A stretch of 28,746 bases of DNA from assembly GCA_014376915.1 (NCBI GenBank), contig JACMQP010000565.1, positions 1-28,746 of the forward strand, read 5' to 3'. The position numbers and the translations under genes were made by a program. Positions 25,325 through 28,746 of this stretch are shown one piece after another. Source of the DNA: Ramlibacter sp. (GTDB taxonomy: Bacteria > Pseudomonadota > Gammaproteobacteria > Burkholderiales > Burkholderiaceae). The notes beneath the pieces are model-generated. The model ran no database searches. It was not told where the DNA came from and worked only from the letters and a program-made list of their open reading frames with translations. Position 1 is the stretch's first letter. The number at the start of each line of letters is the position of its first letter.

Positions 25325-26153
25325 CACCTCTGCGAACCCCCGCCCCAGTCTCCTGCGCCGGATCGTTCGCGAACCGCTCACGCACTTCGTCGTGCTCGGG
25401 GCGCTGGTATTCGCCGGCGACCAGGCCCTGCTGGCGGTGCTGGGCGCTCCGCAGGAAATCGTGGTCACCGCCGCGGTCCGCAAGGAGGCCACAGAGATTT
25501 TCCGGGCCGGTATGAAGCGGGACCCGACCGCCGCCGACCTCAAGGTGCTGGAGGACCGCTGGATCGACAACGAGGTGCTGTACCGCGAGGGACTTGCGCT
25601 GGCGCTCGACCGCGGCGACAGCGCCATTCGCGAACGGGTGATCTTCAAGGCCTTGAGCGTCGCGCAGGCGGGACTGGCCCTGCCCAAGATCGACGAAGCC
25701 GGGCTGGGGGCCTGGTTCGACGCCCACCGTACGCGCTACGACATCGCGACGCGCTTCGACTTCCAGGAGGCGGCGGTGGTGGGCGACCGGACGCTGCCGA
25801 GCCTGCAGGAGTTTGTCGACGCGCTCAATGGCAAGGGCAGTCCCGACGCCGAGAGCAGCCTGCGCATTTTCAAGGACCGACCGCGCGACAATCTCGTGCA
25901 GAGCTACGGCGCCCCGTTCGCCGCTGCTCTTGAAAAGCAAGCGCCTGGCAGCTGGCTGGTGCTGGCCAGCACCGAGGGCCCACGGGTGGTACGGCTGGAA
26001 TCGGTCAAGCCGGGAGCGGCCGCCGACTTCGAGGCAATCAAGTCGCGCGTCTACCAGGACTGGAAAGACGACACCACCTCGCAGCTCACCCTGCGCGCCA
26101 TCCGTGACATGGGCAGGAAGTACCGCATCCGGACCGAAGGAGGCCAATCGTGA
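25311..26153 (+). CDS. Membrane-anchored SurA/PpiC-like peptidylprolyl isomerase
   Basis: 280 residues with one N-terminal membrane segment at about 23-45 and a periplasmic part. The stretch from about 55 to 130 (VLEDRWIDNEVLYREGLAL) is the SurA-like N-terminal chaperone fold typical of PpiC/SurA relatives. The following parvulin region is weak and I cannot recognise the usual active-site residues, so it may be a chaperone rather than an active isomerase. The ATG overlaps the end of the previous gene by 14 nt, and its TGA overlaps the GTG start of the HupE/UreJ gene by 4 nt, so the three are probably translated together. It may assist folding of exported members of the cluster; this is inference. 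Confidence 0.8.
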   Translation: METTDTSANPRPSLLRRIVREPLTHFVVLGALVFAGDQALLAVLGAPQEIVVTAAVRKEATEIFRAGMKRDPTAADLKVLEDRWIDNEVLYREGLALALDRGDSAIRERVIFKALSVAQAGLALPKIDEAGLGAWFDAHRTRYDIATRFDFQEAAVVGDRTLPSLQEFVDALNGKGSPDAESSLRIFKDRPRDNLVQSYGAPFAAALEKQAPGSWLVLASTEGPRVVRLESVKPGAAADFEAIKSRVYQDWKDDTTSQLTLRAIRDMGRKYRIRTEGGQS

Positions 26154-27121
26154 CGCGTGCGTGGTTACAGCGGTTGGCCCGCAGTCTGTTCGCGGCTGCG
26201 TGGCTGCTGGCGCTGGCCGCGCCTGCACTTGCCCACGAAATGACGCTCGCCGAAATGACGCTGCGCGAGGTCGAGCCCGGCCAGTTCATCTGGTCGTGGG
26301 GCGCGCCGGGCAGGAGCCGGCCGGTGGCGGAAGACCTGACGCCGGTCTGGCCCCAGGGCTGCGCCGGTGACGAGCGGACAGTCCGCTGCTCCGACAAGGG
26401 TATGGTCGGCACGCTGTCGGTCGAAGGAGTCGGCAGCAGCTATTCGGCGGCGATCGTCCGCATCATCTGGCGTGGCGGCGAGAGCCGGGTCTACACGCTG
26501 ACCAAGGGGCAGCCTTCGGTGCGGCTGTTCGGAGCTGCGCGTGACGATCGCGGCATCCTTGACGTGGCACAGGCCTACGCCGTGCTCGGTGTCGAACACA
26601 TCCTCAGCGGCTGGGACCATCTGCTGTTCGTCCTCAGCCTGCTGCTGCTGGTGGGCTTCCGGCGCCAGCTGGTTGCCACCATCACAGCGTTCACGATCGC
26701 GCACAGCCTGACCCTTGCCGCCAGCGCGCTTGGTGCACTGAGCTTGCGGCCAGCGCCGGTGGAGGCCGTGATCGCGCTGTCGATCGTGCTGGTCAGCGCG
26801 GAAGCGTTGAACCGGCGCGAGACGTTGACACGGCGCTGGCCGGCGATCGTGGCGTTCGTATTCGGCCTGGTCCACGGGCTGGGGTTCGCCGGCGCGCTCA
26901 GGGAGATCGGGCTGCCGGAGCAGCATGTCAACGCGGCCTTGCTGGCGTTCAATGTCGGGGTCGAGGCCGGCCAGTTGCTGGTGATCGCACTGGCCTGGCT
27001 GGTGGTCATTGCCAGGCGCCGCTGGAGCGTGGCGGCCCCAGTGCGCCGGCCCATTCTCTATGGCATCGGCAGCCTGTCGGTCTACTGGACCTTCAGCCGA
27101 CTGGCGGCCATGGTCGCCTAA
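26150..27121 (+). CDS. HupE/UreJ-family membrane protein
   Basis: 323 residues. The signal peptide ends ALAH (residue 29), followed by an extracytoplasmic domain of about 105 residues with a Cys pair (71, 80) and then about six or seven membrane helices. Family motifs: GVEHILSGWDHLLF with His150, Asp156 and His157; FTIAHSLTL with His185; FGLVHGLGFAG with His242; and FNVGVEAGQL with Glu272. These conserved His/Asp/Glu residues are the presumed metal path. HupE and UreJ relatives are linked to nickel or cobalt transport for hydrogenase or urease, but no such enzymes are nearby, so metal and direction are open. The start is GTG at 26150 with AGGAGG 6 nt upstream. Confidence 0.87.
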   Translation: MTRAWLQRLARSLFAAAWLLALAAPALAHEMTLAEMTLREVEPGQFIWSWGAPGRSRPVAEDLTPVWPQGCAGDERTVRCSDKGMVGTLSVEGVGSSYSAAIVRIIWRGGESRVYTLTKGQPSVRLFGAARDDRGILDVAQAYAVLGVEHILSGWDHLLFVLSLLLLVGFRRQLVATITAFTIAHSLTLAASALGALSLRPAPVEAVIALSIVLVSAEALNRRETLTRRWPAIVAFVFGLVHGLGFAGALREIGLPEQHVNAALLAFNVGVEAGQLLVIALAWLVVIARRRWSVAAPVRRPILYGIGSLSVYWTFSRLAAMVA

Positions 27122-27139
27122 CTGGCTTGAAAGGCAGCA

Positions 27140-27763
27140 ATGGCTGACGTCTTTGACCTGTTTCCGACGCCGCTGATGCGGGTGCCCGGCGCCATCGCGC
27201 CCGATGCGGCGATGGACCTGCGGCGGCGCTTCGGCGCCGAGGCCGGCACCGCCAACGAGCGGTCCAACCAGCTGGCGCACACGCGGGTCTTTGCGCCTGG
27301 CGAGGATCCGGCGCTTCAGGACCTTACGACCATCCTCGGGCCGCATGTGCAGGCGTTTGGCGAACTGCTGTTCGGCGAGCCTTTACGGTGGCTGGTCAAG
27401 GAGATGTGGATCAACGTGTTGCGCAGCGGCGGCAGCCAGGCGGTCCATAACCATGCCAACTGCTTCGTCTCTGGCGTGCTCTATTTGACACCGTCCAACC
27501 CTTCCTCACCGACGACGTTCATACGGTCGCTCGGCGGTCGCGAGTTCGCGTTCCGCAACACGCATCAGGGCGTGGGCGTCGGGCCCTACACAGCGGACAA
27601 ATGGGTGGCGCCGGCGGGCGAGCCGGGCGACCTGATCCTGTTCCCCAGCTACTTGCTGCATGAAGTGCCGCCGCATCGCGGCGAAACCCGCGTGTCGCTT
27701 GCCTTCAACGCGATTCCCCACCGGCTGGATGCCTGGGGCTACGCAGTTTCGTTCCAGCCCTGA
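27140..27763 (+). CDS. Putative 2-oxoglutarate/Fe(II) oxygenase
   Basis: 207-residue cytoplasmic protein of the small 2OG-Fe(II) oxygenase group known as TIGR02466/2OG-FeII_Oxy_5. Candidate iron ligands are His103 or His105 (AVHNHANCFVSGVLYL) and His174 (FPSYLLHEVPPH), with Arg184 (GETRVSLAFN) as the 2-oxoglutarate anchor; a C-terminal double-stranded beta-helix is implied. The expected Asp/Glu of the HxD/E motif is replaced in HNHANC, as I recall for this group, so the metal site is not fully canonical. The substrate is unknown. It starts 18 bp after the HupE/UreJ gene and likely belongs to the same transcript. AAAGG precedes the ATG. Confidence 0.8.
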   Translation: MADVFDLFPTPLMRVPGAIAPDAAMDLRRRFGAEAGTANERSNQLAHTRVFAPGEDPALQDLTTILGPHVQAFGELLFGEPLRWLVKEMWINVLRSGGSQAVHNHANCFVSGVLYLTPSNPSSPTTFIRSLGGREFAFRNTHQGVGVGPYTADKWVAPAGEPGDLILFPSYLLHEVPPHRGETRVSLAFNAIPHRLDAWGYAVSFQP

Positions 27764-27789
27764 GGCTTTGCCGACGGATGGAGAAAATG

Positions 27790-28233
27790 ATGTCCAGATT
27801 GTTGTTGCGCCGACTTCTCTCCGGGGTTTGCTCGGCGGCGCTGGCGATTGTCGGCGCCGCGGTCCAGGCGCATGAGTATTACGCCGAAGGTTTCCTGCTG
27901 GTCCACCCCTGGGCAAACCCGACAGAGCCCGGCGCGACCGAGGTCCCGGTGTACTTCGATATCGACGACATCGTTCGCGAAGACCGGCTGGTGAGCGCTT
28001 CGGCGCACTGGGCAGGCAGCGCGGAGTTGCGTCCAGGCGATGACCGTGCAACACCCGCGCTTGCGGCCCTGTCGTTTGGCCCAGGGGTGGCTGTCGAGTT
28101 CGGCCCCGGCAACCCACACCTGCTGCTGAGCGGAGTCAAACTGCCGTTGCAATGGGGCCGCAGCTATTCGCTGACCATGGTGTTCGAAAAGGCCGGGCCA
28201 ATCGTGGTCATGGTGTCGGTCGGCGCGCACTGA
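27790..28233 (+). CDS. PCuAC-like periplasmic protein with degenerate metal motif
   Basis: About 147 residues with an export signal ending VQAH and a mature part that follows the copper chaperone PCuAC pattern: HPWANPTEPGA at 39-49, an NPHLLLSGVKLPL stretch at 108-120 and the closing YSLTMVFEKAGPIVVMVSV. The known copper site H(M)X10MX21HXM is not kept: the expected first Met is absent and the HxM near His110 reads HLL. It may have lost copper binding or bind through N-terminal His residues (His28, His39). Starts at 27778, 27787 and 27790 are in frame; GGAGA is best spaced for 27790. It is the last gene of the cluster, 14-26 bp after the oxygenase. Confidence 0.7.
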   Translation: MSRLLLRRLLSGVCSAALAIVGAAVQAHEYYAEGFLLVHPWANPTEPGATEVPVYFDIDDIVREDRLVSASAHWAGSAELRPGDDRATPALAALSFGPGVAVEFGPGNPHLLLSGVKLPLQWGRSYSLTMVFEKAGPIVVMVSVGAH

Positions 28234-28468
28234 CGCCCATGGAAAGCGGCAGATCCACCAGCATCGTGCAGTTCGACGGCGCCGCCGTGCGCGACAGGTA
28301 TTTAGCCCTCAGGTGACCGAGTCGCAGCGCGCTGCAGGCCCTGACCTCCCGCGTGAGTTCGAAGGTGTCGCGGATCGCGTCCGGCCGCACGAACGCCGGC
28401 CCCCCATGCCGATCTTGCGGCGGTCGATACGATCTCCGGGAATACAAAGCAAAGACTAATCCGGGCTG

Positions 28469-28496
28469 CCGGAATACACTTTGCCGACTATTCCGG
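28469..28496 (+). promoter_or_regulatory. Inverted repeat operator or leader hairpin
   Basis: CCGGAATA (28469-28476) and TATTCCGG (28489-28496) form a perfect 8-bp inverted repeat with a 12-bp spacer, 14 bp before the oxidoreductase start. A related CCGGGAATAC occurs at 28436-28445 and ATCCGGG at 28459-28465. The right arm runs into GGAG, the likely ribosome site. It may be a repressor or activator site, or an RNA stem masking translation. Confidence 0.5.
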
Positions 28497-28510
28497 AGAC
28501 CGACCGCCCC

Positions 28511-28746
28511 ATGAATGCCCCCCTGCCTGAACACATCCGCAAGGCCCTGGAAACGGTCACGCTCGACGACAAGTACTCGCTCGATTACGGCCGTGCCTTC
28601 ATGAGCGGGGTGCAGGCCCTGGTGAAGCTGCCGATGCTGCAGCGGCTGCGCGACGCGCAGGCCGGCAAGAACACCGCCGGCTTCATCAGCGGTTACCGCG
28701 GCTCGCCGCTCGGTGGGTACGACCAGGCGCTGTGGAAGGCAGAAAA
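28511..28746 (+). CDS. Indolepyruvate ferredoxin oxidoreductase family protein, 5' part
   Basis: The first 78 codons of a long enzyme cut by the window edge. The opening MNAPLPEHIRKALETVTL, the stretch YSLDYGRAFMSGVQALVKLP and the SGYRGSPLGGYD block are typical of the single-chain (fused alpha/gamma) 2-oxoacid:ferredoxin oxidoreductases of Proteobacteria. These decarboxylate aryl or branched 2-oxoacids such as indolepyruvate to acyl-CoA with thiamine diphosphate and pass electrons to ferredoxin. The ATG at 28511 has GGAG 12 nt upstream, rather far, and that GGAG overlaps an inverted repeat. Full length and the Fe-S clusters cannot be checked here. Confidence 0.88.
   Translation, partial: MNAPLPEHIRKALETVTLDDKYSLDYGRAFMSGVQALVKLPMLQRLRDAQAGKNTAGFISGYRGSPLGGYDQALWKAE

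Noticed and set aside
28208..28534. Minus-strand open frame of 108 codons between the PCuAC-like and oxidoreductase genes
   Set aside because: No recognised domain, its start lies in the oxidoreductase coding region and its end in the PCuAC-like gene. A decayed gene remnant in 28234-28430 cannot be excluded, but nothing supports it.

Overview
The window is a compact, GC-rich chromosomal segment that reads as a betaproteobacterium of the order Burkholderiales, probably Comamonadaceae or a relative. This rests on recalled gene order and protein style (glnE divergent from a YhdP/AsmA-like gene that is followed by a Nit1-type amidase; a heptose adenylyltransferase separate from its kinase; a long single-chain indolepyruvate ferredoxin oxidoreductase), not on a database search. 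I found no rRNA, tRNA, CRISPR array, insertion sequence or phage gene.

Left part (1-8,000). A minus-strand Sec-exported glutathione peroxidase has a good sigma70 promoter (TTGACA-17-TACGAA) and a hairpin terminator. Divergent to it lie a di-iron ferritin/acyl-ACP-desaturase-like gene and rfaE2 (heptose-1-phosphate adenylyltransferase for LPS core). rfaE2 converges on, and overlaps by 23 bp, the last gene of a three-gene minus-strand tripartite efflux operon transcribed in the order outer-membrane lipoprotein (NodT type), periplasmic adaptor, RND pump.

Middle (8,095-19,805). glnE (minus) and a yhdP-like gene (plus) start 24 bp apart, head to head. The yhdP-like gene, a Nit1-like amidase, a PAS-containing sensor kinase and a FixJ/NarL-type response regulator are joined by 1-4 bp stop/start overlaps and look like one operon. 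A 41-residue membrane microprotein (minus) and mltA (plus) follow; their ATG codons share one CATG palindrome.

Right part (19,806-28,746). A small lipoprotein and a secreted PHP-fold metallohydrolase sit behind a near-canonical Pho box (CTGTCAC-4-CAGTCAC with a -10-like hexamer 10 bp downstream) and end at a clear intrinsic terminator. Five same-strand genes follow: a membrane protein fused to a spermidine-synthase-like domain, a membrane-anchored SurA/PpiC-like protein, a HupE/UreJ-type membrane protein, a 2OG-Fe(II) oxygenase-like protein and a degenerate PCuAC-like periplasmic protein. The first three overlap by 4-14 bp. I regard the Pho-controlled PHP hydrolase plus this metal-flavoured cluster as the best candidate for an undescribed system, possibly periplasmic phosphoester scavenging with linked metal handling; the link is inference. 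The window ends in the first 78 codons of an indolepyruvate ferredoxin oxidoreductase, preceded by an 8-bp inverted repeat that overlaps its ribosome binding site.

No gene-free stretch exceeds 300 bp. The two largest are 1-233 (an uncertain minus-strand reading frame) and 28,234-28,510 (only the inverted repeat recognised).
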